Positions 54,639 through 62,676 of a DNA stretch of 64,000 nt are shown in pieces. Each line of letters opens with the position of its first letter. Within the stretch, counting starts at the first letter, position 1. Position numbers and translations under genes: made by a program. The notes under the pieces were generated by a model. That model ran no database searches and was not told the DNA's origin. It was given only the letters and a program-made list of their open reading frames with translations. The DNA is from Pseudoalteromonas sp. T1lg23B (GTDB lineage: Bacteria > Pseudomonadota > Gammaproteobacteria > Enterobacterales > Alteromonadaceae), in the NCBI RefSeq assembly GCF_002964665.1, contig NZ_PQBZ01000034.1, forward strand, positions 930,429 through 994,428, in the 5' to 3' direction.

Positions 54639-56340
54639 CTTCTGTTAACCACGCTTTCACTACTTGAGAGGATAATTCTGGTTCATTGGCAACAAGGGCA
54701 CGTACTGCTTTGAGTAGATCCTCATCACCATGTAAGTCTGGCAATTGTAAAGTACCATCCGAAGAGAAGCCAACTGCTGATGAATCAAACTCATGATTTA
54801 ACATATCTAGTGTGCTATCTCCTAAATCCACGCCCGATGTAAGTGAATCTTCATCAAACTCTTCAAGCGTATCATCTGGGTAAATCAAGCGTTTCAACAT
54901 AGGTCTGACAACCGCTAGGATAAGTACAATGATTACGAGAGCACCTAACGCTAAACGCGCCATCTTCATAAACCACTCTTGCTCCCAAAGTGGCACCTCT
55001 GCTACTTCACTTAAATCTTCACGCACAAACGGTACGGTAACAACTTCTAATGCATCTCCACGTTGCATATCAAACCCTACGCCACCTTGTAATAGACGGC
55101 GAATGTTCGATAGCTCTTCTTGCGTACGTGGTGCTAACGTTACGTTGCCCTCAGCATCCGCCTTTGGTAGGTAGTCAACGGCTACCGATACACTAATACG
55201 ACGGATCACTCCAGTTTGTTGACGCTTATGACTAATTGTAGTGTCTAATTCATAGTTTCGCGTTGCTTCTTTTTGCATTCTGCTTGGGTTAGTGCCATTA
55301 GCAGCATTACCATTTCCTGCAACTTCTGGGATATTTGAATCAAGTGGAGGCTGGTTAGTAAGCGCACCAGGAATACCTGCCGTAATACCACCAATATTGT
55401 TTTCTTCAAATGTTGTTTCACTACGAACTGCAGGTAAGTCAGGATTATACCGCTTTTGTGTTTCTTCTACGGCACTGAAATCCATGGTTAAATCTACCTG
55501 AGCGGTATATTTACCTAAACCCACCACAGGGATCAGAATACTGTCGATCTTCTCTAGGTATTCCTGCTCTCTTTTGCGTTCAATTTCATATTCTTTGCGC
55601 GAACGAGCTGCCAGTGAATCCTGTGAACCAGAGTTGAGCAAACGACCATTTTGATCCGTCACGGTTACACGCGCAGGTTCCAGACCCTGTACCGCAGATG
55701 CGATAATATCAACAATTGAGTCAACTTCCTCACCGTCCAGTGTCTTGCCACGCTTTAGGGTAAGAACCACTGTGGCAGAGGGCTTTTTCTCTCGACGTGC
55801 AAATACATTTTCTTTAGGGATTGCCAGCAAAACTTTTGCTCGGCTCACATCCTGTAATTCTTCAATAGTGCGAGCTAGCTGCTGTTCACGGCTGTGCTTT
55901 AAACGTTCACGCTCAAGTCTCTGACTTACGCCAAACCCCATATCCTGCATCAGAATATCGGTGCCAGAGCTTGGACTTTGCGAAAAACCATCACGTGCCA
56001 TTTGCAACTTAATGTTTTGGTAATCACCTTCAGCGACCATGATAGTGTTACCGTCCAGCTCATAGTCAATTTTCTGTGCATCCAGAAAATCAAGAGTCTG
56101 TACGAGCTCTTCGGTTGGGTATTGGCCCAGTGGTCGCATATCTGGCTGACGTGCCCAAATGATAATGAATACTGCAATTGCTAAACATATCGCCAGCGCT
56201 ATCACTAAAGTAACTTGGCGTAGCATATCAACGCCACTTAGCGCACTCAGATACCCTGACTTTTGCTCTTGCTGCTCTTCAGCCTCGGTGCCCGTAGCGC
56301 CGTCTGATAAAGCGAGTTCTGTTGATTGATTCGTTGCCAC
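54631..56340 (-). CDS. fliF: Flagellar MS-ring protein FliF
   Basis: 569 residues, base of the rotor. First membrane helix at about 42-67, ring-building motif domains (YPTEELVQTLDFLDAQKIDYELDGNTIMVAEGDYQNIKLQMARDGF; LARTIEELQDVSRAKVLLAIPKENVFARREKKPSATVVLTLKRGKTL), a flexible middle, second helix at about 455-474 (MARLALGALVIIVLILAVVRPML) and a C-terminal FliG-binding tail. Overlaps fliG by eight bases. Confidence 0.97.
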   Translation of the reverse strand: MATNQSTELALSDGATGTEAEEQQEQKSGYLSALSGVDMLRQVTLVIALAICLAIAVFIIIWARQPDMRPLGQYPTEELVQTLDFLDAQKIDYELDGNTIMVAEGDYQNIKLQMARDGFSQSPSSGTDILMQDMGFGVSQRLERERLKHSREQQLARTIEELQDVSRAKVLLAIPKENVFARREKKPSATVVLTLKRGKTLDGEEVDSIVDIIASAVQGLEPARVTVTDQNGRLLNSGSQDSLAARSRKEYEIERKREQEYLEKIDSILIPVVGLGKYTAQVDLTMDFSAVEETQKRYNPDLPAVRSETTFEENNIGGITAGIPGALTNQPPLDSNIPEVAGNGNAANGTNPSRMQKEATRNYELDTTISHKRQQTGVIRRISVSVAVDYLPKADAEGNVTLAPRTQEELSNIRRLLQGGVGFDMQRGDALEVVTVPFVREDLSEVAEVPLWEQEWFMKMARLALGALVIIVLILAVVRPMLKRLIYPDDTLEEFDEDSLTSGVDLGDSTLDMLNHEFDSSAVGFSSDGTLQLPDLHGDEDLLKAVRALVANEPELSSQVVKAWLTEDD

Positions 56341-56362
56341 AGTTACTCTCCACTACCTAGGT

Positions 56363-56695
56363 TTAAACAGGCATGCTCATAATTTCTTTGTATGACTCGA
56401 CAAGCTTGTTACGAACTTGCACGGTAGCCTCAAACGCCACAGATGATTTTTGCGACGCAATCATTACTTCTGCTAAAGAGACACTGCGATCGCCCATCTC
56501 TAATGCTGTCACTTTGGATTTTGCCTCTTTTTGCAATCCATTAACAGTGTTAATCGCATCCGACAACAACTCACCGAACTGCGCTGTTGATGTTGCAGAA
56601 GATTGCACAGGCAAACTATCTTGTGGTTTATTTCGCGTAGCCTCTAAAGCTAGAGACTGCATTTCTTGATATAAGGCATTGGGTTGAATGTTCAT
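56363..56695 (-). CDS. fliE: Flagellar hook-basal body complex protein FliE
   Basis: 110 residues from ATG 56695, with AAGGGTGAG just upstream. The frame is open to 56758, but that lies over the promoter, so the inner start is right. Joins the MS ring to the rod. FliE signatures are the C-terminal SLAEVMIASQKSSVAFEATVQVRNKLVESYKEIMSMPV and the middle FGELLSDAINTVNGLQKEAKSKVTALEMGDRSV. First gene of the fliEFGHIJ unit, preceded by a sigma-54 promoter. Confidence 0.96.
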   Translation of the reverse strand: MNIQPNALYQEMQSLALEATRNKPQDSLPVQSSATSTAQFGELLSDAINTVNGLQKEAKSKVTALEMGDRSVSLAEVMIASQKSSVAFEATVQVRNKLVESYKEIMSMPV

Positions 56696-56730
56696 TGTGC
56701 TCACCCTTTTTACTAAAGATAGTAGGTATA

Positions 56731-56748
56731 AAGCACAATTCATGCCAA
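56731..56748 (-). promoter_or_regulatory. Sigma-54 (-24/-12) promoter for fliE
   Basis: Minus strand TTGGCATGAATTGTGCTT: GG and GC separated by exactly ten bases, a strong consensus match. The start is predicted about 26 bases upstream of the fliE ATG, between the flrC terminator and the fliE ribosome site. Confidence 0.9.
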
Positions 56749-56749
56749 T

Positions 56750-56787
56750 AAAAAACACATTAAAATCAATGCTTTAATGTGTTTTTT
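56750..56787 (-). terminator. Rho-independent terminator after flrBC, abutting the fliE promoter
   Basis: Fifteen-base stem (core CACATTAAA/TTTAATGTG plus A-T pairs) with an eight-base loop, bounded by A and T runs, so it can work in either direction. It ends two bases from the -24 side of the fliE sigma-54 promoter. Confidence 0.82.
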
Positions 56788-56808
56788 ATTGTTGTCATGT
56801 TTTTGACA

Positions 56809-56838
56809 AAGTAAAACCAGCGGTAGCTGGCTTTACTT
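56809..56838 (-). other. Stem-loop immediately after flrC
   Basis: Thirteen-base arms with one mismatch (core CCAGC/GCTGG flanked by GTAAA/TTTAC) and a four-base loop, 13 bases downstream of the flrC stop. It lacks a clear T-run; it may protect the 3' end or act with the stronger terminator that follows. Confidence 0.5.
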
Positions 56839-56850
56839 CACAGGGTGGAT

Positions 56851-58236
56851 TTATGCAGGTACAGGTATGCCCATATCACGCATTTTTGCAAGTTTGTAAC
56901 GTAAGGTTCTTGGACTCATCCCTAGTACTTCAGCAACATCTTTACGTTTACCTTGGCAACGAGATAATGTGTCCAAAATAATTTGATGTTCCTTATCTTG
57001 CAGCTCGGATTTATAGCTTGTGGTATCACTGTTATCCATTTCCATCGTTTGTGTAGGGGCTTCTATGTCCTGTGCTACTGTAGTAGAACCTTGAATATTG
57101 GCAGTCATTGGTTGATAGCTTTCTATAAAAATATCATCCGCCGCGACTTTCTCACCTTGTTGTAAAATCAGCGCCCGTTGCACAACATTGTCTAGTTCAC
57201 GTACATTACCCGGCCAGCTATGAGACAGTAACTTTTCTTGTGCGTCAGAAGTCAAACTAGGCACTGGCTTATTGGCCTTCATGCAATGTCTCGCGATGAG
57301 GTGCTCTGCCAAAATCACAATATCACCAGGACGCTCACAAAGTGGTAGCCACATTAGTGGAAATACGTTTAAGCGATAGTATAAATCCTCTCTAAACTTA
57401 CCAGCAGCTACAGCCTCTTTCAGATCTCTATTGCTGGTTGCTAGTACTCGTACATCAAGGTCTATGGTCTTACGTCCACCTAAACGCTCAACTTCACGTT
57501 CTTGTAATACACGCAACAGTTTAGCTTGCAAGCCAAGATCCATTTCGGTGATCTCATCAAGTAAAATTGTCCCTTTTTGAGCTTGCTCAAACTTGCCAGG
57601 GCAAGCTTGGATCGCACCTGTAAACGCCCCTTTTTCATAACCAAACAGCGTTGCTTCTAACATGTTTTCTGGGATCGCAGCACAATTAATTGCCACAAAT
57701 GCTTCATGTGCTCGTTCGGATTTATCATGAATGTAACGGGCTAAGACTTCTTTACCAGAACCGCTTGGGCCCAATACCATAACACTGGCATCAGATTTTG
57801 CGACCCGAGTTGCAAGCTCCAGCAATTGAATGCTCTTTGGATCTTTAACAACGGGACCATCTGTTTCTTTATCTTTTGGTGGCATGTACCTGCTCACCAT
57901 ATTAAGTAGCACTTCTGGCGCAAAAGGTTTTGCCATATAATCGATGGCCCCCAGCCTCATTGCTTCAACAGCATCATCAATGGTCGCATAAGCGGTCATC
58001 ATCAATACTGGCAAGTCTGGGTAATTTAGTTTGATCGTTTTAAGCAAATCAATACCACTCATCGCCCCCATCTGCACATCGCTTACTACCAATGAGAAAG
58101 ATTGTTGTTTTAGCAGAATAACGGCCTGTTCAGCGCTAGACGCTTCAACACAACTGAACCCCGATAACTGTAAAGTATCGATCAGTGCTTCACGTAGACC
58201 TGCATCGTCTTCCACCACTAAAATTGAATGACTCAT
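56851..58236 (-). CDS. flrC: Sigma-54-dependent flagellar response regulator FlrC
   Basis: Activates sigma-54 promoters of middle flagellar genes after phosphorylation by FlrB. 461 residues. Receiver with acceptor Asp53 in VVSDVQMG, AAA+ domain with Walker A GPSGSGKE (156-163), the sigma-54 contact loop GAFTGA (203-208), Walker B TILLDEI, and a C-terminal Fis-type HTH (CQGKRKDVAEVLGMSPRTLRYKLAKM). Overlaps flrB by four bases. Confidence 0.95.
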   Translation of the reverse strand: MSHSILVVEDDAGLREALIDTLQLSGFSCVEASSAEQAVILLKQQSFSLVVSDVQMGAMSGIDLLKTIKLNYPDLPVLMMTAYATIDDAVEAMRLGAIDYMAKPFAPEVLLNMVSRYMPPKDKETDGPVVKDPKSIQLLELATRVAKSDASVMVLGPSGSGKEVLARYIHDKSERAHEAFVAINCAAIPENMLEATLFGYEKGAFTGAIQACPGKFEQAQKGTILLDEITEMDLGLQAKLLRVLQEREVERLGGRKTIDLDVRVLATSNRDLKEAVAAGKFREDLYYRLNVFPLMWLPLCERPGDIVILAEHLIARHCMKANKPVPSLTSDAQEKLLSHSWPGNVRELDNVVQRALILQQGEKVAADDIFIESYQPMTANIQGSTTVAQDIEAPTQTMEMDNSDTTSYKSELQDKEHQIILDTLSRCQGKRKDVAEVLGMSPRTLRYKLAKMRDMGIPVPA

Positions 58237-59336
58237 ACAACCTCCAATTGTTCGGTATTGAATGAAATAGGGAGCAGTAAACTAAAGCAAGCGCCACCGC
58301 TTTCCATATTTTTAACTTCTACCTGCCCTTTATGGGAGTGTGCGACTGAGCTGACGACAGCTAAACCAAGGCCAGTCCCCTGACTTTTGGTCGTAAAAAA
58401 TGGTTCAAACACTTTGTCCGCTATTTTCGGATCTATGCCTGGACCGTTATCAATAACCGAAATTCTTACTCTATCATGCTCTCTTTGCACATTGACTCTA
58501 ACTTGTGCACCAGTGCCAATAATTTGAATACTATTGTGTATTAAATTTTGCACCGCACTCGCAAGCGCCGTTTTATTGCCAATTACCGTAATATCTGGTT
58601 CTGGCAATGCAACGTCTAACATACTGTTATTCGTTGCAACCATCGCATCAGCTCCCGCTTTAACTTCGTTAAGCAGTTGCTGCATTGATACTTTCTCTAC
58701 AACCTGTTGATCACCACTTTTGGCGAACAACAACATGTCGTTCACTTGTGATTCTAAATCTTTGAGTCGAGACATGAGTTTTTCATGAAAGCGAGTACGC
58801 GATGTATCAGGTAAACCACGACAACCAAGATTAGCCGCATATAACATAGCTGCAGATAAAGGTGTACGGACTTGATGTGCTAATGAAGCAACCATTTTAC
58901 CAAGCGCACTCAGGCGCTGCATATGTGCGACTCGCGACTGCAAACGACGCGTCTCTGTCAAATCTGTCATCAAAATAAGTTGCCCGGGCTCTGGTGCCAA
59001 AGCCGTAATATCCAGTTTGATCAAGCGACCATCTTTGAGTGATATTTCATGCCCATCATCTTGCTGAGGACTGAAAGAGCGCTGTATGATGTTAAACCAC
59101 TTCTCGCCTTCGAGTGGTTCACCTAGCATATCAATTGCTATCTGATTAGCTTTGGCTATCATGCCTTGTCCATCAAGCACGACCACACCCGCAGGCATGG
59201 TGTCAACTAAGTGACTAAGCCAACTCGCCTGCTGACGTAGTTCGCTTAACTCACCAACATACGCTTCTTGAAGCAAACCTGGACTAAATTGTGCAGGCGT
59301 CACAAATTGTGGATTTAATACATGTGCCAAAGCCAT
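58233..59336 (-). CDS. flrB: Flagellar sensor kinase FlrB
   Basis: Cytosolic histidine kinase for FlrC. 367 residues with no membrane helix. PAS domain (about 45-125: MPAGVVVLDGQGMIAKANQIAIDMLGEPL), HisKA box SLAHQVRTPLSAA with His154, and HATPase motifs NLIHNSIQI, VIDNGPGIDPKI, FEPFFTTKSQGTGLGLAVVSSV. Its promoter is a sigma-54 site at 59372-59389, which fits FlrA control. Same layout as Vibrio FlrB/Pseudomonas FleS. Confidence 0.95.
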   Translation of the reverse strand: MALAHVLNPQFVTPAQFSPGLLQEAYVGELSELRQQASWLSHLVDTMPAGVVVLDGQGMIAKANQIAIDMLGEPLEGEKWFNIIQRSFSPQQDDGHEISLKDGRLIKLDITALAPEPGQLILMTDLTETRRLQSRVAHMQRLSALGKMVASLAHQVRTPLSAAMLYAANLGCRGLPDTSRTRFHEKLMSRLKDLESQVNDMLLFAKSGDQQVVEKVSMQQLLNEVKAGADAMVATNNSMLDVALPEPDITVIGNKTALASAVQNLIHNSIQIIGTGAQVRVNVQREHDRVRISVIDNGPGIDPKIADKVFEPFFTTKSQGTGLGLAVVSSVAHSHKGQVEVKNMESGGACFSLLLPISFNTEQLEVV

Positions 59337-59371
59337 AACGTCATTCTCTCATAAAGACTCTACACTTGAAT

Positions 59372-59389
59372 AAGCAGGATTCGGGCCAA
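59372..59389 (-). promoter_or_regulatory. Sigma-54 (-24/-12) promoter for flrBC
   Basis: Minus strand TTGGCCCGAATCCTGCTT: GG and GC exactly ten bases apart, 11-12 of 16 consensus bases matched. Predicted start lies about 26 bases before the flrB ATG. FlrA is the expected activator. Confidence 0.85.
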
Positions 59390-59507
59390 TTTTATTTTTA
59401 AATTTAATCAATGAGTTATAAATAAATTTTTGATAACGCTTTTTTGACACTGTTTTTTTATACAGCAATATGTACAATCAACTAACCGCTCTCTACAAGG
59501 AAAAAAC

Positions 59508-60107
59508 ATGTGTACTCGATGCCTATGGCTAGACCAAAGTAAAGAAGATTATATTCAATACCATGACGATGAATGGGGTGTGCCAGTGCTTGATGATAGG
59601 ACTCTATTCGAATTTATAACATTAGAATCAGCTCAAGCAGGCCTAAGTTGGTATACAATTTTGAAAAAGCGAGATGCGTATAAGCAAGCTTTTGCTGACT
59701 TCAACGTGCAGCTTGTAGCGAGTATGGGTGATGAAGATGTTGCAAGACTATTGACTGAATCGTCTATTGTCCGCAATGAAAAGAAAATATTGGCAACCAT
59801 TAATAACGCCAGAGCATTTATCAACATTCAAAACGCATTTGGTAGCTTTGCAAAATATCAATGGCAGTTCGTAGACTACTTTCCTATCGTGAATAACATT
59901 GCAAGCAAAGCCGACTACCAATCTCAAAGTGAAATCAGCGTATTATTCGCAAAAGATTTAAAGCGCAGAGGCTTTAAGTTTTTGGGCCCAACCACCGTTT
60001 ATGCTCACATGCAAGCATCCGGTATGATTAACGATCATGATAATGCGTGTTTTAGAAAAGCCCAGATAACGACAAGCTACAGTCATATTGACTTTGCAAC
60101 CCTATAA
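59508..60107 (+). CDS. tag: DNA-3-methyladenine glycosylase I (Tag)
   Basis: Base-excision repair enzyme that removes 3-methyladenine from alkylated DNA. 199 residues (E. coli 187). Family core: CLWLDQSKEDYIQYHDDEWGVP, LESAQAGLSWYTILKKRDAY, SSIVRNEKKILATINNARAF and RGFKFLGPTTVYAHMQASGMINDHDNACF. The four zinc ligands of Tag are present: Cys5, the His of YHDDEWG, and the His and Cys of NDHDNAC, spaced four apart as in E. coli. AAGGA ribosome site. It sits on the opposite strand between flrB and flrA, unrelated to flagella. Confidence 0.95.
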   Translation: MCTRCLWLDQSKEDYIQYHDDEWGVPVLDDRTLFEFITLESAQAGLSWYTILKKRDAYKQAFADFNVQLVASMGDEDVARLLTESSIVRNEKKILATINNARAFINIQNAFGSFAKYQWQFVDYFPIVNNIASKADYQSQSEISVLFAKDLKRRGFKFLGPTTVYAHMQASGMINDHDNACFRKAQITTSYSHIDFATL

Positions 60108-60136
60108 CCTTAATCGCGATTAAGGTTATATTTTTT
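60103..60136 (+). terminator. Palindromic terminator shared by tag and flrA 3' ends
   Basis: A perfect 28-base palindrome (60103-60130; arms TATAACCTTAATCG and its complement) followed by T-rich TTTTTT. It contains the tag stop codon (60105-60107) and the last five codons and stop of flrA (TAA at 60110-60112). In the plus direction the T-run makes it a convincing Rho-independent terminator for tag. Confidence 0.8.
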
Positions 60137-61549
60137 CATTTTCTCAACCAATGTGGTACGGCGCACTCCTAGCACTTCTGCTGCGCGTGCCACAACATAG
60201 TCATAGCGCTCTAACGCTTGTGTAATCAAACTAATCTCTAAATCTGCTAAGTACTCTTTCAGCTCAATGCCTTCATCAGGTAGCAATCCCATGTGTGTTG
60301 CATTATTCACATTGCTCACGTCATCGTCCGTGTCATCTTCAAAATCACTGAACCCATCACTAAATAGTTCATTAAAAGCATCTTTTTCCAGCAGTTCTTC
60401 TGGGTACTCTGGCTCATAAGCTTCCACATCAATATGGCGATACTTATTGGGTAAATCAGTAACATCAACCACCTTCTCTGGAAACATGATCACCATCCGC
60501 TCCACTAAATTGGCTAACTCGCGAATATTACCGGGCCAATCGTGCGCTTTTAAGCTTTCAATCGCACGTTCAGTAAACTTGGCTGTCGCACCACTTTGTT
60601 CATTAACACGACGCATTAGCTCTTTGAGCAATAAAGGAATGTCATCAGCACGTTCATGCAAAGATGGGTTTTCGATAGGAAAGACATTTAGACGATAATA
60701 TAAATCTTCTCGAAATTTTCCAGATTCAATCATCTGCTCCAAATTTCGGTGCGTAGCGGCAATAATTCTAACATCAGCTTGGATAGCCTTGGTGCCACCT
60801 ACGCGCTCATAGCTGCGCTCTTGCAACACTCGTAATAATTTGACTTGCATTTGTAAAGGCATGTCACCAATTTCGTCAAGGAATAACGTGCCTCCCTGTG
60901 CCAATTCAAAACGCCCTTTTCTCGCCGAGATAGCTCCTGTAAAAGCCCCCTTTTCATGCCCGAACAGTTCACTTTCGAGCAACTCACCGGGAATTGCACC
61001 GCAGTTTACTGGCACAAATGGCCCATGGTTACGTCGTGATAGCAAATGCACATTACGAGCAACCACTTCTTTACCCGTTCCCGACTCACCCAAAATGAGC
61101 ACATTCGCATCTGTTTTGGCAACTTGAGATATCAAAAACCTAACCTGTTTTACCGCTTCGGTTTCACCAACCAAGCCATCAAACGATTTACCACTATTTT
61201 TGTCTGATTGCCCTGGCAACATTCTCTGATATTGCTGGCAGTCATGAAGCAGCTGCATAGTGACATCATGGCCGAAGGGTTCGGATATAAGTCCTACCAC
61301 ATTCGCCAAGTTTAATAACGGTTTTAATGTTTCTCCAATCAATAGAAACGGAGACGCTGGCTGGGATTTAATAACTTGCTCGTGGTCCAACCCCGTCAGA
61401 GCTCCGAGCACAATAATTGATTCTTTCGAAAAAGTGCTTTGTAGATCTAATTCAGACTCATCAATGATCTGTGCCCCCTGACCGACAAAAGTCAGCGCAC
61501 TATAAAGACTATTAGCTCGATTATTATTATTATCTAAGATCAAAACCAT
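60110..61549 (-). CDS. flrA: Flagellar master regulator FlrA (FleQ-like)
   Basis: Sigma-54-dependent activator at the top of the polar flagellar hierarchy. 479 residues. A degenerate N-terminal receiver-like FleQ domain (1-115) lacks the phospho-Asp pocket; the AAA+ domain has Walker A GESGTGKE (154-161), GAFTGA (201-206), Walker B TLFLDEIG and arginine finger region; the C-terminal Fis HTH is [27 protein letters not shown]. FleQ relatives also bind c-di-GMP and control polysaccharide genes; whether this one does is not shown. A sigma-70-like promoter is upstream. Confidence 0.95.
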   Translation of the reverse strand: MVLILDNNNNRANSLYSALTFVGQGAQIIDESELDLQSTFSKESIIVLGALTGLDHEQVIKSQPASPFLLIGETLKPLLNLANVVGLISEPFGHDVTMQLLHDCQQYQRMLPGQSDKNSGKSFDGLVGETEAVKQVRFLISQVAKTDANVLILGESGTGKEVVARNVHLLSRRNHGPFVPVNCGAIPGELLESELFGHEKGAFTGAISARKGRFELAQGGTLFLDEIGDMPLQMQVKLLRVLQERSYERVGGTKAIQADVRIIAATHRNLEQMIESGKFREDLYYRLNVFPIENPSLHERADDIPLLLKELMRRVNEQSGATAKFTERAIESLKAHDWPGNIRELANLVERMVIMFPEKVVDVTDLPNKYRHIDVEAYEPEYPEELLEKDAFNELFSDGFSDFEDDTDDDVSNVNNATHMGLLPDEGIELKEYLADLEISLITQALERYDYVVARAAEVLGVRRTTLVEKMKKYNLNRD

Positions 61550-61587
61550 CTTACGAGTCCAACTACTTATGGCGAGAATATATTACG

Positions 61588-61615
61588 ATTGTAAGGTAGT
61601 TAGGATGGGATGCAA
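61588..61615 (-). promoter_or_regulatory. Predicted sigma-70 promoter for flrA
   Basis: Minus strand TTGCAT, 16-base spacer, TACAAT, with the -10 box 39 bases upstream of the flrA ATG. Four of six and five of six consensus bases match. Reasonable for the class I master gene, which should not need sigma-54. Confidence 0.45.
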
Positions 61616-61618
61616 TAC

Positions 61619-61664
61619 CTTGGTGGCAAATTTTTGACACTTTCGCCAAAAAAACGCCACCAAG
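61619..61664. other. Inverted repeat between flagellin and flrA
   Basis: Nine-base arms CTTGGTGGC (61619-61627) and GCCACCAAG (61656-61664) with a 28-base spacer containing poly-T and poly-A runs. It may form the flagellin terminator or hold an operator for flrA. The function is not shown. Confidence 0.5.
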
Positions 61665-61696
61665 AGTGATTGGAATCAATACTTTTGCATTAATCC

Positions 61697-62482
61697 CTAT
61701 AAAAGACCCAATACCGCAGATGCTGACTGGTTAGCCTGTCCTCTCAAAGCAATTGAAGCTTGTGAAAGAATATCGTTTGCAGTTTGCTCAGAGACAGCTC
61801 TAGCATAGTCTGTATCTTGAATACGACTTTGACTCGCTGCTATATTTTCTCTTTGATTATCCGCGTTACGAATTGTACTTGAAACAGTATTTTCAAAAGC
61901 GCCCAATTGGGTTCTTTGTGTATTCAGGTCTTGAGAAACTGTATCAGCAACATCAATCGCGGCTTGAGCACCAGCTTCTGTTGAAATATCAACGCTCAAA
62001 ATAGCACTGGCAAAGCTGCCATCTGTTTGAGTCAATTCTTTGGTAGTCAACGCATCAGGTCCAATCTGGAATGTTGCGGAGTCACCGTTAAACAGTTTCG
62101 CACCACCAAACGTGGTGTTTTCAAATGTTTCCGTGATTTGCGTTTGTAGCTGAGCCACTTCTTCTTGAAGCGCTTGTCTATCTGTATCAGTCAGTGCACC
62201 GCTACCAGATTGGATTGATAATTCACGTATTCTAGAAACCGCATCATTTACACCGGACAACGCTGAATCAGCAGTCTGCGCATAGGAAATGCCGTCATAG
62301 GCATTACGAATTGACTGACCATAACCATTTTGCTGCGAAGTCAAACGATCGATTATCTGTAAAGCTGCCGCATCGTCTGCAGCAGAATTAACCCGCTTGC
62401 CTGTTGCAAGTTGTTGGTTCAGTTTGTTACTCGTATTTTCAATTCTGTTAAAAATACTACTACTTTGTGATTGGATTTTCAT
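61697..62482 (-). CDS. Flagellin (short, atypical)
   Basis: Filament subunit, 261 residues from ATG 62482 (MKIQSQSSSIFNRI). ATG 62494 and TTG 62497 are also in frame, with a TAA shortly upstream. The N-terminal D0/D1 part has KRVNSAADDAAALQIIDRL and ADSALSGVNDAVSRIRELSIQ; the C-terminal D0/D1 ends QASIALRGQANQSASAVLGLL, matching the FliC pattern ending in LL(R). The central D2/D3 is nearly absent (about 265 residues total against 280-490 usual). The start differs from common MA[ILV]xVNTN flagellins. It is next to flrA rather than to flaG-fliD-fliS, which are not in this window. Probable O-glycosylation target of the pse genes. Confidence 0.88.
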   Translation of the reverse strand: MKIQSQSSSIFNRIENTSNKLNQQLATGKRVNSAADDAAALQIIDRLTSQQNGYGQSIRNAYDGISYAQTADSALSGVNDAVSRIRELSIQSGSGALTDTDRQALQEEVAQLQTQITETFENTTFGGAKLFNGDSATFQIGPDALTTKELTQTDGSFASAILSVDISTEAGAQAAIDVADTVSQDLNTQRTQLGAFENTVSSTIRNADNQRENIAASQSRIQDTDYARAVSEQTANDILSQASIALRGQANQSASAVLGLL

Positions 62483-62676
62483 ACCGCCCCCCATCAAGTG
62501 GTATTACTATGACCATACTCCTTTTTGTTCAATATGTCACCTGTAGCAACATAAACTGCATTCTGTCGCGCCATAAATACTGCAAAGTTGAGAAAACTGA
62601 TATAAAGTATTGACTGGTATTCGATTTATAGATTTCCACAAAAGTGCTTGGATTAAACCTGTTGTGGATATTGTAA

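Noticed and set aside
62558..62575. Sigma-54-like GG/GC pair on the minus strand upstream of flagellin
   Set aside because: The spacer is eleven bases where ten is nearly invariant, so it is unlikely to function.
62553..62577. Sigma-28-like TAAA and GCCATAAA upstream of pseB
   Set aside because: Spacer and -10 do not match TAAA-N15-GCCGATAA; two bases are missing.
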